From positions 1 through 9,019 of the forward strand of contig JAITJJ010000053.1 of the NCBI GenBank assembly GCA_031278965.1: 9,019 nucleotides of DNA, given 5' to 3'. The stretch comes from Deferribacteraceae bacterium. GTDB taxonomy: Bacteria; Chrysiogenota; Deferribacteres; Deferribacterales; JAISNW01. Below, in pieces: positions 1 to 6,857 of the stretch (position 1 is the first letter of the stretch; every line of letters begins with the position of its first letter). The position numbers were made by a program, and so were the translations under genes. Under the pieces are notes generated by a model that worked only from the letters and a program-made list of their open reading frames with translations, was not told the origin of the DNA and made no database searches.

Positions 1-41
1 ACAGCAAATATATAATAATATGCCATTAATATATCCTTAAT

Positions 42-881
42 TCAGTACGGATGTTCCGCTGTCCTGCAAACAAGCTCTTGCGGCGTAAACCCCAAAAATA
101 CAACCCCGTTTTCATCGGCGCGCTGAACGCATGCATCATAATCTGCAATAATAGTGCTGTCTGCTTCCACAGCAAACACCCGTCCGCCGCAATTTATAAA
201 AATATCCAGCGTTTCAAGCCCCACAGCGGGGAGGTCAAAGCGGTAATCTTGGTTGGGCTTTGCAACTTTAACAAAGGTAAACCCTCCTTTTGCGTAACTT
301 CCGCCCCGTTTTACAGTCTCATTAGTGCCTTCTATCGCCTCCACGGCAAGAACGGTCTTATTCTTTACCACTATGGACTGCCCTATATCAAGCCCCGCCA
401 CCGCTTTCATTTTCCGGTAGCCGAAGGCGATATCCTCGCTCTCCTTCTTATTCGGTTTATGCATAGAATATAAGCCGGGTTTTGCAATTAGGTGGGAAAG
501 CACTTCCCGCTGAGAGCAGACTGAAACCCCTAATTTTTCAACTTCCTCTATAATAGCAAGCATCATGGTATCTTCCTGACGGTCTCTCAGTTTGGCAAGC
601 ATAGATATGGCTTTAAGATCAAATTTTAGGTTTTTTTCCATAATGGAGCGGTCTATCTTTCCTATAAAGAGCATAGCATCAGCTTTTATGCTTCTTAGAT
701 ATTTTAAAATCTTTCCGACCTGAGCTATACTGAAAACTTGAACTTCCACAGCCAGAGAGGAAAGATCCATAGCAATCTGTTCAGTAAAAGCAACCACCGT
801 AACACTTTCCCCGCGTTCCTGTAACTTTTTAACCGCCTCAAAAGGCAGTTTGCCCATGCCGGCAAGCACCACTGTTTTCAT
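42..881 (-). CDS. lpxI: UDP-2,3-diacylglucosamine pyrophosphatase LpxI
   Basis: This 279-residue protein matches the LpxI (formerly DUF1009) family in length and layout. LpxI hydrolyses UDP-2,3-diacylglucosamine to lipid X and UMP at the cytoplasmic face of the inner membrane, replacing LpxH in lineages that lack it. The N-terminal half starts with a Rossmann-like strand-loop (VVLAGMGKLP, residues 4-13) and contains the RQEDTMM segment (101-107). The C-terminal half has the family hallmarks EAIEGTNETVKRGG (181-194) and DLPAVGLETL (216-225). Asp216 is the likely counterpart of the catalytic aspartate reported for Caulobacter LpxI; that equivalence is inferred. The start lies 2 nt after the stop of the oxidoreductase gene and has no strong Shine-Dalgarno site, which suggests translational coupling. 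It is the last gene of the visible operon; only 41 nt follow, AT-rich and without a clear terminator. Confidence 0.93.
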   Translation of the reverse strand: MKTVVLAGMGKLPFEAVKKLQERGESVTVVAFTEQIAMDLSSLAVEVQVFSIAQVGKILKYLRSIKADAMLFIGKIDRSIMEKNLKFDLKAISMLAKLRDRQEDTMMLAIIEEVEKLGVSVCSQREVLSHLIAKPGLYSMHKPNKKESEDIAFGYRKMKAVAGLDIGQSIVVKNKTVLAVEAIEGTNETVKRGGSYAKGGFTFVKVAKPNQDYRFDLPAVGLETLDIFINCGGRVFAVEADSTIIADYDACVQRADENGVVFLGFTPQELVCRTAEHPY

Positions 882-883
882 AC

Positions 884-1855
884 TTAATTTAAAACAACTT
901 CGCCGTAACGCCCTTTAAGGAGCAAACTATCTATTGTTAAGGCTAGTTTTAGAGACGCGAGATCATGCTCCGGGCTTGTTATCTTCTCTGACAAGCCGCC
1001 TATGCAGCTTAAAAAGTGCTTAATCTCGGCTTTAAGGGCGTTCTCTTTATATACAAAGAGCCGTTCCTGCACAAACTCATTTTTATAAGTCAGCGCTTTA
1101 TCGCCGAAAATTTGGGCAGTCTGCCAGTTGCGGGTGATATTTATATCTTGGTTTGTGTAGTCAAGAACGATTAGGGCATCATCTTGGGTGACGTTTAAAA
1201 AGCGTTCTTTGGTCTGGTTGACTCTGCCTGATATAATATGGGCGGAAAGTTTGCCGCCAAAAAAGATATTAACGGAGGCATAATCTGCAAGAGATGTGTT
1301 CACGGGGGAACCCATCGCCTGAACAGCTTCCGCTTTGCCCCCTATGGATGCGGCTATGTCTATATCGTGAATCATAAGATCAAGCACAATGCTGTCGTTT
1401 CTGAAATTTGGATTGAACGGACCCACTCTGCGGGCTTCAAAAAGAATGGGATTCTTAACAATCTTTTTAAGCTCCATAACCGCACCGTTAAACCTTTCCA
1501 CATGACCGATATTAAGAACCAGCCCTTTTTTTGCGGCAGTTTCAAAAAGCTCCTCCGCTTCCTCATAGTTTGTGGTGATCGGTTTTTCCACCAACACGTG
1601 CTTGCCTTCATTAAGGCAAGTTTTAGCAATCTCGTAATGGTATTTTGTGGGGGCTGCAATGGTTACGGCATCCGCCAGAGGGAGGAGTTTTTTATAATCG
1701 CTGAAGTGCGGAGTAGAGCACTTTTTACCAATAGCTTCGGCACGCGCTGCTTCTGTGTCGCATATGCCGGCTAAAGCCAATCCGTTTATCTCATCATATA
1801 GGTTAAGGTGATACTGCCCCATCTTCCCTAACCCTATCAAGCCCATCTTAATCAT
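884..1855 (-). CDS. Gfo/Idh/MocA-family NAD(P)-dependent oxidoreductase of the lipid A cluster
   Basis: This is a 323-residue Gfo/Idh/MocA oxidoreductase. The N-terminal Rossmann fold carries the dinucleotide-binding loop GLIGLGKMGQYH (5-16). The family signature EKP lies at 90-92, followed by GHVERFN (117-123). The catalytic-region segment DLMIHDID (159-166) includes His163 and Asp164-type residues expected in the C-terminal sheet domain. Such enzymes oxidise sugar hydroxyls, often on UDP-sugars. Its place between lpxA and lpxI suggests a substrate on the lipid A precursor path. GnnA, the UDP-GlcNAc 3-dehydrogenase that starts GlcNAc3N synthesis, belongs to this family and sits next to lpxA in Acidithiobacillus, so it is the leading candidate. 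The aminotransferase partner GnnB is not in the window, so I give no gene symbol. The start lies 5 nt after the lpxA stop, with AAAGG about 5 nt upstream. The family call is very secure; the substrate is inference. Confidence 0.93.
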   Translation of the reverse strand: MIKMGLIGLGKMGQYHLNLYDEINGLALAGICDTEAARAEAIGKKCSTPHFSDYKKLLPLADAVTIAAPTKYHYEIAKTCLNEGKHVLVEKPITTNYEEAEELFETAAKKGLVLNIGHVERFNGAVMELKKIVKNPILFEARRVGPFNPNFRNDSIVLDLMIHDIDIAASIGGKAEAVQAMGSPVNTSLADYASVNIFFGGKLSAHIISGRVNQTKERFLNVTQDDALIVLDYTNQDINITRNWQTAQIFGDKALTYKNEFVQERLFVYKENALKAEIKHFLSCIGGLSEKITSPEHDLASLKLALTIDSLLLKGRYGEVVLN

Positions 1856-1860
1856 TCATT

Positions 1861-2628
1861 TCAACCTTTTCTTATAACACCTCTGACGCTCTCTTCGCAC
1901 GATTTGCGGAAAATTTGAATCTCTTTGTATTGTTCAAGCGCTGCAAGGCGTTCTTTTGCCTCACTCACGGGAATAGACTTATCAAGATATATCTTTAACG
2001 CCTTTTTTAATTCTGCCCTAACTTCGGAGGAAACCCCGTTGCGCCTGAGCCCCACCACATTTAAACCCTCAATAGTATCACTGTAAACCATGCAGTAGGC
2101 GGGCACATCTTTGCTAATTCGGGAAAGGGCGGACACCATAGCCATTGTGCCGATGCGCACAAATTGATGAACCCCCAAAAGCCCTGAAAAAACGGCATTG
2201 TCCCCCACCTGCACATGCCCTGAAAGAGAAGCGCCGTTTGCCATAATTATATTGTTCCCCAATTTGCAGTCGTGGGCAATATGCACATTTGCCATAAGAT
2301 AGCAGTTATCGCCTATTTCGGTAAGCCTGTCAGCCTTGGCGGTAGCGCGGTGCACGGTGACGAATTCCCGCAACACATTCTTTTTACCTATCTTAACATA
2401 GGTGTCTTCGCCTTTATATCCGGTATCCTGCGGAGCGCAGCCGATGCAGACGCACGGGAATATCTCGGTATCTTCCCCGATCTCCGTATTGCTCTCTATA
2501 ACGGAGTGAACCCCTATTTTGACCCGGTCGCGAATAACGGAATTTGCTCCGATATATACCAGAGCGCCAATTTCCGCACTTGGGCTTATTTCCGCGGCAG
2601 GATCTATTATAGCGGTGGGGTGAATCAT
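1861..2628 (-). CDS. lpxA: UDP-N-acetylglucosamine O-acyltransferase LpxA
   Basis: LpxA transfers a 3-hydroxyacyl chain from ACP to the 3-position of UDP-GlcNAc (or GlcNAc3N), the first step of lipid A synthesis in the cytoplasm. The 255 residues are typical for the family. Hexapeptide repeats of the left-handed beta-helix run from about residue 2 to 185, and a helical C-terminal domain ends in a VRGVIR motif. Recognisable positions are APQD (65-68), REFVTVHRAT (87-96) and HIAHD (116-120). His119 aligns with the catalytic His125 of E. coli, and GVHQF (152-156) is also conserved. Ala167 aligns with E. coli Gly173, the hydrocarbon-ruler position, so chain-length preference may differ from C14. 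The start codon overlaps the fabZ stop as ATGA. There is only a weak purine-rich site upstream, consistent with coupling to fabZ. Call is secure; whether the acceptor is UDP-GlcNAc or the 3-amino analogue cannot be read from the sequence. Confidence 0.97.
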   Translation of the reverse strand: MIHPTAIIDPAAEISPSAEIGALVYIGANSVIRDRVKIGVHSVIESNTEIGEDTEIFPCVCIGCAPQDTGYKGEDTYVKIGKKNVLREFVTVHRATAKADRLTEIGDNCYLMANVHIAHDCKLGNNIIMANGASLSGHVQVGDNAVFSGLLGVHQFVRIGTMAMVSALSRISKDVPAYCMVYSDTIEGLNVVGLRRNGVSSEVRAELKKALKIYLDKSIPVSEAKERLAALEQYKEIQIFRKSCEESVRGVIRKG

Positions 2629-3077
2629 CTATCTGACACTCTCAAAAGGGCGGTAAACTTTGCCTCGCAGGTAACCTCCCCCTCTACGGTGGCGGCAGCT
2701 TCCACCCACCAGAATTCTTTTTTCTTTTTTATCAGCTTCGCAACAAGTATGAGTTGATCCCCCGGCACTACTATTCTGCGGAAACGCACAGATTCCATCC
2801 CCAGAAAGAGAGTTTCCAACTTTTTATCAGTGTTGCCGTATTCCTCATAAGCCAAAAAAGTGCAGCATTGTGCCAGAGCTTCTACTTGCAGAACGCCCGG
2901 CATAACAGGTTCATCCGGGAAGTGACCGTTAAAAAATTCTTCATTGATTGTAACATTTTTAACCGCCGTCACTTCATTCGGGGTGCAGTCAAGCACCCTG
3001 TCTATAAGGAGAAAGGGATAACGGTGGGGTAAAAAGCGTTTAATTTCCTTAGTTGTCAGAACTCTTTTTTCCTGCAT
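2625..3077 (-). CDS. fabZ: 3-hydroxyacyl-[acyl-carrier-protein] dehydratase FabZ
   Basis: FabZ dehydrates 3-hydroxyacyl-ACP to trans-2-enoyl-ACP in the fatty acid elongation cycle. It competes with LpxA and LpxD for the same 3-hydroxyacyl-ACP pool, which explains its place inside lpx operons. The 150-residue single hot-dog fold is the expected size. The conserved LPHRYPFLLIDRV (16-28) is followed by GHFPDEPVMPGVLQVEALAQ (51-70), which holds the catalytic His52 and Glu66. FLGMESVRFRRIVVPGD (91-107) is the typical second signature. The chosen ATG puts the LPHRYPF motif at the normal distance from the N-terminus and has GGGA 7 nt upstream. It overlaps the 3' end of lpxD by 29 nt, somewhat longer than the other junctions here. 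The 3' end overlaps lpxA by 4 nt. Confidence 0.97.
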   Translation of the reverse strand: MQEKRVLTTKEIKRFLPHRYPFLLIDRVLDCTPNEVTAVKNVTINEEFFNGHFPDEPVMPGVLQVEALAQCCTFLAYEEYGNTDKKLETLFLGMESVRFRRIVVPGDQLILVAKLIKKKKEFWWVEAAATVEGEVTCEAKFTALLRVSDR

Positions 3078-4080
3078 TATCTATTCCCAGCCTTCTTTCT
3101 ATATTTGCCACCCGTCTTCTAAGCTCTGGAACGGTTGGGGCGGCGGTTACCTGACGCATCCAGAGTTTTGCCTCAATTGCGGGAGCTCCGCCGTAAGCGC
3201 CTTTTTCCAAAATATTTTTATGAACTCCGGTTTTGGCGGCAAAACTTGTAAAAGATGCAATTTTAGCGTGATCCGCCACCCCTACCTGCCCGCCGAAGAT
3301 CACATAGTCGCCTATCTCCGTTGAACCGCTTATCCCGCATTGGGCGGCGATTAAGCAGTGAGCGCCTATTTTAACGTTATGCCCCACGTGCACCATATTA
3401 TCAATCTTTGTGCCTTGTCCGATAACGGTTGAACCTATGGTGGCACGGTCTACCGTGGAGTTTGCGCCTAATTCCGCATCATCATGGATAATAACATTTC
3501 CCCGCTGAGGAATCTTCCTATGGCTTTTTCCCGGGACAAAACCAAAGCCGTCCGCACCTAAAACCGTTCCCGCGTGAATAATAACGCCATCCCCTATTTC
3601 CGTATCTTCATATATGGTGACATTCGGGTATATTATGCACTTTTTGCCTATCTTTACCCTGCGCCCGATATAGACTCCCGGATAGATCACCGTTTCGGAA
3701 CCTATAGAGCAGCCGCTTTCCAAAACAGCATAATCTCCGACAGACAGCCTCTCCCCCAGCTTAATATCCGCCGCTAAAGACGCTTTCGGAGATACGGCAA
3801 AGGGGGGGGTATCCATCGGGCGAATTATTTCAAGCAGATCAGCCAGAGCTGTCCGCGTACCGCCGTTTAAGAGTATGAACGATTTATCCTGAACTACCGG
3901 AAAATCTCTGGGAACCGCATAACAGCAAGCAGCGCCTTTTACCGCCTCCGCCAGCTTTGCACTGCTTAAAATGCAGATGGAATTGGGAGTTTGAGCCTCC
4001 GGAGTTGACAGATCCTTAACGCTGCAATCCGCCCCCACAAGAGTGCCGTTTATTTTTGCGGCTATCTCTGATAGCTTCAT
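3049..4080 (-). CDS. lpxD: UDP-3-O-(3-hydroxyacyl)glucosamine N-acyltransferase LpxD
   Basis: LpxD adds the second 3-hydroxyacyl chain, to the 2-amino group of UDP-3-O-acyl-glucosamine, in the cytoplasm. The 343 residues match the family. An N-terminal uridine-binding domain covers about residues 1-100. A left-handed beta-helix of hexapeptide repeats runs from about 103 to 295, and a C-terminal helix (about 309-333, VPELRRRVANIERRLG) contributes to the acyl/ACP-binding end of the trimer. HAGTVLGADGFGF (169-181) and HVGHN (231-235) are family motifs; His234 aligns with the catalytic His239 of E. coli. The start overlaps the ompH stop as ATGA and lacks a clear Shine-Dalgarno site, so it probably depends on coupling with ompH. 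Codons 91-93 contain an uninterrupted run of eight C on the coding strand, a possible slippage site. Confidence 0.97.
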   Translation of the reverse strand: MKLSEIAAKINGTLVGADCSVKDLSTPEAQTPNSICILSSAKLAEAVKGAACCYAVPRDFPVVQDKSFILLNGGTRTALADLLEIIRPMDTPPFAVSPKASLAADIKLGERLSVGDYAVLESGCSIGSETVIYPGVYIGRRVKIGKKCIIYPNVTIYEDTEIGDGVIIHAGTVLGADGFGFVPGKSHRKIPQRGNVIIHDDAELGANSTVDRATIGSTVIGQGTKIDNMVHVGHNVKIGAHCLIAAQCGISGSTEIGDYVIFGGQVGVADHAKIASFTSFAAKTGVHKNILEKGAYGGAPAIEAKLWMRQVTAAPTVPELRRRVANIERRLGIDNAGKKSSDN

Positions 4081-4595
4081 TTTGCGGTTTGCTGTTTGTT
4101 ATAGAGCTCTATAACCTTATCGGTTATATCCGTGCCGTCCGCGGAATAAACAGCGCCCTGCTTATCAATAACCAGAGTATATTTCCCTTCCTTCGCCAAA
4201 CCCTCAACCACGCTTACCACTTCGGAGTGTATCCTTGCGGTTAGCTCCCTATCTTTCTTCTGAAGCTCGCTTGTATAAGTGCGGCGGATATTTTCAATTT
4301 CCGCGCTCTTTTTTTGAAGAACCTCAAGTTTTGCCCGTTTGCCGGCTTCAGTAAGGGTTTTTTCAGTATCAATATAATCTTTTTCAAGTTTTGCAAGCTC
4401 TTCCTGTGTCTCTTTAACCTTTAATTTCACTACCAATTCGCCTTCAAAGCTCTTTAACTCTTCAGAAGCCTTAACCCCCGCAGTGGAGGTAAGAAAACAG
4501 CGGGACATATCCACAACCCCCACCTTTACCTGAGCAAAAGAGACGGAGGAAAAAGCAAAAGCCATAACCGCCGCCAGCGTAATAGATCTAAACAT
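4077..4595 (-). CDS. ompH: OmpH/Skp-family periplasmic outer-membrane protein chaperone
   Basis: Skp/OmpH proteins are trimeric periplasmic holdases that carry unfolded outer-membrane proteins toward the Bam complex. The 172-residue product has a Sec signal peptide: basic start (FRS), hydrophobic core (residues 5-14) and a likely signal peptidase I cut after SFA (Ala21|Gln22). The mature protein opens with VKVGVVDMSRCF (23-34), the usual strand that forms the trimer body. A long charged helical region (about 43-135, rich in K and E, with LAKLEKDY and EIENIRR-type segments) should form the coiled-coil arms, and TLVIDKQGAVYSADGTDIT (139-157) closes the body. It is the first gene of the operon, with AGGAG 7 nt before the ATG and its own promoter. 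BamA, often found just upstream in other genomes, is absent here. The gene symbol is interchangeable with skp. Confidence 0.92.
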   Translation of the reverse strand: MFRSITLAAVMAFAFSSVSFAQVKVGVVDMSRCFLTSTAGVKASEELKSFEGELVVKLKVKETQEELAKLEKDYIDTEKTLTEAGKRAKLEVLQKKSAEIENIRRTYTSELQKKDRELTARIHSEVVSVVEGLAKEGKYTLVIDKQGAVYSADGTDITDKVIELYNKQQTAK

Positions 4596-4602
4596 TTATG
4601 AT

Positions 4603-4607
4603 CTCCT
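4603..4607 (-). promoter_or_regulatory. Ribosome binding site of ompH
   Basis: The minus strand reads AGGAG 7 nt before the ompH ATG. It is the strongest Shine-Dalgarno site in the lpx operon; most downstream genes have weak or no site, so this one probably sets the translation level for a coupled set. Confidence 0.8.
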
Positions 4608-4630
4608 CTTTAATTTCAATAATAAGATAG

Positions 4631-4659
4631 TTTATAACATAACAAGAGGGGAGTATCAA
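4631..4659 (-). promoter_or_regulatory. Sigma70-type promoter for the ompH-lpxD-fabZ-lpxA-oxidoreductase-lpxI operon
   Basis: On the minus strand, TTGATA (4659-4654) and TATAAA (4636-4631) are separated by exactly 17 nt. Each hexamer differs from consensus at one position. Transcription would start near 4624, giving a leader of about 29 nt that contains the AGGAG site. No other match of this quality lies upstream of ompH, and the downstream genes are too tightly packed for further obvious promoters. The start site is inferred, not observed. Confidence 0.72.
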
Positions 4660-4818
4660 GAAAATTCCCACATCCAGGAAAACTGTTTAGATAAGCCTCT
4701 ATGGATATTACAAATGAGAATTTTTTAAAGTCCGATTGGAAAGGGCATTTTCTTTAAAATACTTATTCCAGAAAAAAGTGCTACAGAGAGCGATGGCTTG
4801 AGCGGGATAGACTGGAAG

Positions 4819-4835
4819 TTCGCGGATGATGCGAA
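4819..4835. repeat. Short inverted repeat (5-bp arms)
   Basis: TTCGC and GCGAA are perfect inverted arms separated by 7 nt. The repeat lies 8 nt from the stronger hairpin at 4844-4871, so the two could form a paired-hairpin element on either strand. Confidence 0.6.
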
Positions 4836-4843
4836 ACGCACTT

Positions 4844-4871
4844 GGATACAGCCCGCAGGCGTGCTGTATCC
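4844..4871. repeat. Perfect 9-bp inverted repeat in the htpG-ompH gap
   Basis: GGATACAGC (4844-4852) and GCTGTATCC (4863-4871) are exact reverse complements around a 10-nt loop. Inside the loop, CGC and GCG could add a little more pairing. It lies about 70 nt downstream of the htpG stop. No T-run follows on the minus strand, so it is not a classical intrinsic terminator, although it could stabilise the htpG 3' end. A REP-like repeat or part of a small mobile element is an alternative. Confidence 0.75.
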
Positions 4872-4920
4872 GAAATTATAACGGCAATAAGCAAATTAAG
4901 CCGGCGTAACAGCCCTGTCT

Positions 4921-4936
4921 GAGGGGGGGCACCCTC
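4921..4936 (-). terminator. GC-rich hairpin just after htpG, weak terminator candidate
   Basis: On the minus strand, GAGGG and CCCTC form a 5-bp stem around a 6-nt loop, starting 2 nt after the htpG stop codon. No U-tract follows, so intrinsic termination would be inefficient. It may act as a 3'-end barrier, or htpG may end at a Rho site further on. Confidence 0.3.
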
Positions 4937-4938
4937 AT

Positions 4939-6831
4939 TCACAGAGAAGGGCTTTCTGCCATAATATCCGCCACTTTATTTACAAAGTTGCCCGTGTCCT
5001 CCACTCTTCCGCCTTCAAGGAGGATTGCCATTGAATATATAATATCGGCGTAAAGAGAGATTTTATCTTTTCCCTCTCCGCTGTCCGCTATATTTTTTAA
5101 GGTGACGACTAGCGGGTGATCCGGATTTAATTCCAAGGTGCGCTTATGGACAGGCACCGGCTGCCCCATAGCCTTTAATAGCCGCTCCATATTTGCATCC
5201 GGCGCTCCCTCTCCGCCCACAAGGCAGACGGGGCTGTTTTTTAGCCTTTTAGTTAGGCGGACGCTCTCCACCTTATCGCCCAATGCTTCTTTTACAACGT
5301 TTAAGAGGGTTTTATAACTCTCTTTCTTTTCCTCCTCCACTTCCCCCGCAAAGTTCAGATCCCCTTTTAATACTGATTTGAGGGGCTTCTCTTCAAATTT
5401 ATAGAGGGATGAGAAAACTATATCGTCAAACTCATCTGTTAAGAAAAGCGCCTCATAATCTTTCTCTTTAAGGGTTTCAAGGTAAGGTGAGGACTCAAGC
5501 TCTTTGCGGGATGAACCCGTAATAAAATATATATCCGTCTGCTCGTTTTTCATGCGGCTAACATACTCTTCAAGGGTTGTATATTCTCCCGGAGCGGTGG
5601 CGGTGGATTCAAGCAAGAGGAGCTTTGCTATGGTTTCTTTGCGCTCCGTGTCAAAATATAATCCCTCTTTAAGGCATTTGCCAAACTCTCCATAAAACTT
5701 TTTATAGCCGCCCGGGTCATCCCGCTTGAGATCGTTTAGGGCATCAAGCACCTTGCGGACGATATTTTTCTGCATAACAGGGATCTGCTTATTGTTCTGC
5801 AAAATCTCCCTGGAGATATTAAGAGGGAGATCCGAAGATTCCACCACCCCCGTTACAAACCTAAGATACTGCGGGAGAAGCTCTTCGCAGTGCTCCATGA
5901 TCTGAACCCGCTTAACATAGAGGGTGGGGCCGTATTTCATATCTTTATGGAACATATCAAAGGGGGCGTGGGATGGAATAAACAAGAGGGCGTGAAATTC
6001 AGATATTCCCTCCGCTTTAAACTGCACAACCTTTGAGGCGGGCATAAAATCGTGGGAGATATGTTTATAAAACTGCTCCAGCTCGTCCTTTGTCACCTCG
6101 GCTTTATCTTTAAGCCAGAGCGCCTTCATAGAGTTTGTAACTTCCTCTTTCTGCTCGTATTCATCCGTGACTTTGCCGTCCGCATCCTTTTTCGGCACGG
6201 ATACATTCATCTTTATCGGGTGTTCAATATAGTCTGAATAGGTGGTTATTATCCTCTTAAGAGCCCACTCGTTCAGTATATCTGTTTCACCGTCTCTGAG
6301 CTTAAGGGTAACATCGGTACCCGCGCCCGTTTTGTCGGCATCCTCAACGGTAAAGGTGCTTTTGCCGTTAGATTTCCACTTAACTGCGGTGTTTTCGCCG
6401 CGTTTTAGAGAGAGCACCGTAACGCTTTCCGCCACCATAAAAGAGCTGTAAAAACCCACGCCGAACTGCCCGATAAGATTGTTAAAATCGGTCTTTCCCG
6501 CTTCCGATAACTTCTTTATAAACTCTTTGGTGCCGGAGTTTGCGATGGTTCCAAGCAAACTAACTGCTTCCTCTCTGTTAAGCCCTATCCCGTTATCACT
6601 TACAGTAAGGGTTTTTGCATCTTTATCAAAGGATACCCTTATTGCCCAATCTGTTCCCCCGTCATATATAGCGGGATTTGTAAGCCCCTCATACTTTGCC
6701 TTATCAATGGCATCCGAAGCGTTTGATATAAGTTCCCGCAAAAATATCTCTTTATTGGAATACAGAGAGTGGATCATAATATCCAAAAGCTCGGAAACCT
6801 CAGTCTGAAAAGATTTTTCTTCAATTGACAT
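4939..6831 (-). CDS. htpG: Molecular chaperone HtpG (bacterial Hsp90)
   Basis: HtpG is the cytosolic bacterial Hsp90, an ATP-dependent homodimeric chaperone that remodels client proteins, often with DnaK. The product is 630 residues, the normal length. The N-terminal GHKL ATPase domain shows LRELISNASDAIDK (31-44, with the catalytic-type Glu33 and Mg-binding Asn37), DNGIGL (79-84), GTIANSG (94-100) and the lid glycine motif GQFGVGFYSSF (121-131). The middle domain contains the conserved LPLNISREILQ segment with its ATP-sensing Arg. The C-terminal dimerisation domain is complete and has no MEEVD tail, as expected for bacteria. The start is set at 6831 (protein MSIEEKSF). A longer in-frame ATG at 6864 lies inside the CIRCE operator, whereas the 6831 start has GGAG 9 nt upstream. 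A promoter and CIRCE site directly upstream indicate HrcA-repressed, heat-inducible expression. Confidence 0.97.
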   Translation of the reverse strand: MSIEEKSFQTEVSELLDIMIHSLYSNKEIFLRELISNASDAIDKAKYEGLTNPAIYDGGTDWAIRVSFDKDAKTLTVSDNGIGLNREEAVSLLGTIANSGTKEFIKKLSEAGKTDFNNLIGQFGVGFYSSFMVAESVTVLSLKRGENTAVKWKSNGKSTFTVEDADKTGAGTDVTLKLRDGETDILNEWALKRIITTYSDYIEHPIKMNVSVPKKDADGKVTDEYEQKEEVTNSMKALWLKDKAEVTKDELEQFYKHISHDFMPASKVVQFKAEGISEFHALLFIPSHAPFDMFHKDMKYGPTLYVKRVQIMEHCEELLPQYLRFVTGVVESSDLPLNISREILQNNKQIPVMQKNIVRKVLDALNDLKRDDPGGYKKFYGEFGKCLKEGLYFDTERKETIAKLLLLESTATAPGEYTTLEEYVSRMKNEQTDIYFITGSSRKELESSPYLETLKEKDYEALFLTDEFDDIVFSSLYKFEEKPLKSVLKGDLNFAGEVEEEKKESYKTLLNVVKEALGDKVESVRLTKRLKNSPVCLVGGEGAPDANMERLLKAMGQPVPVHKRTLELNPDHPLVVTLKNIADSGEGKDKISLYADIIYSMAILLEGGRVEDTGNFVNKVADIMAESPSL

Positions 6832-6840
6832 ACTTATTTT

Positions 6841-6845
6841 CTCCA
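6841..6845 (-). promoter_or_regulatory. Ribosome binding site that decides the htpG start
   Basis: The minus strand reads TGGAG, placed 9 nt before the ATG at 6831. It supports the MSIEEK start over the in-frame ATG 33 nt upstream, which has no such site. Confidence 0.75.
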
Positions 6846-6857
6846 AAAAATTTATAA

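Larger units (their letters stand above)
4596..4938. other. Intergenic region between htpG and ompH
   Basis: This 343-nt gap contains no supportable gene. The ompH-proximal part (4596-4660) holds the RBS and promoter. The middle (4661-4800) is AT-rich with no clear signal. The htpG-proximal part (4800-4938) is more GC-rich and packed with inverted repeats at 4819-4835, 4844-4871 and 4921-4936, none followed by a T-run in either direction. A perfect TATAAT hexamer on the minus strand (4880-4875) has no acceptable -35 partner. The composition shift and the hairpins suggest an inserted or dispersed repeat unit rather than a simple terminator. Confidence 0.6.

Noticed and set aside
51..473. Plus-strand open frame of 140 codons opposite lpxI
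   Set aside because: It lies entirely antisense to a secure gene, has no recognisable domain and no convincing ribosome site. The other long plus-strand frames (for example near 1238-1774, 2272-2757 and 6479-6808) are rejected for the same reason.
1372..1659. Second minus-strand frame inside the oxidoreductase gene
   Set aside because: It is an out-of-frame shadow of a well-conserved Gfo/Idh gene, with biased composition and no motif.
4875..4880. Perfect TATAAT on the minus strand as a second ompH promoter
   Set aside because: The sequence 17 nt upstream reads CGGCTT, a poor -35, and there is no extended -10 TG. The promoter at 4631-4659 is much better and closer.
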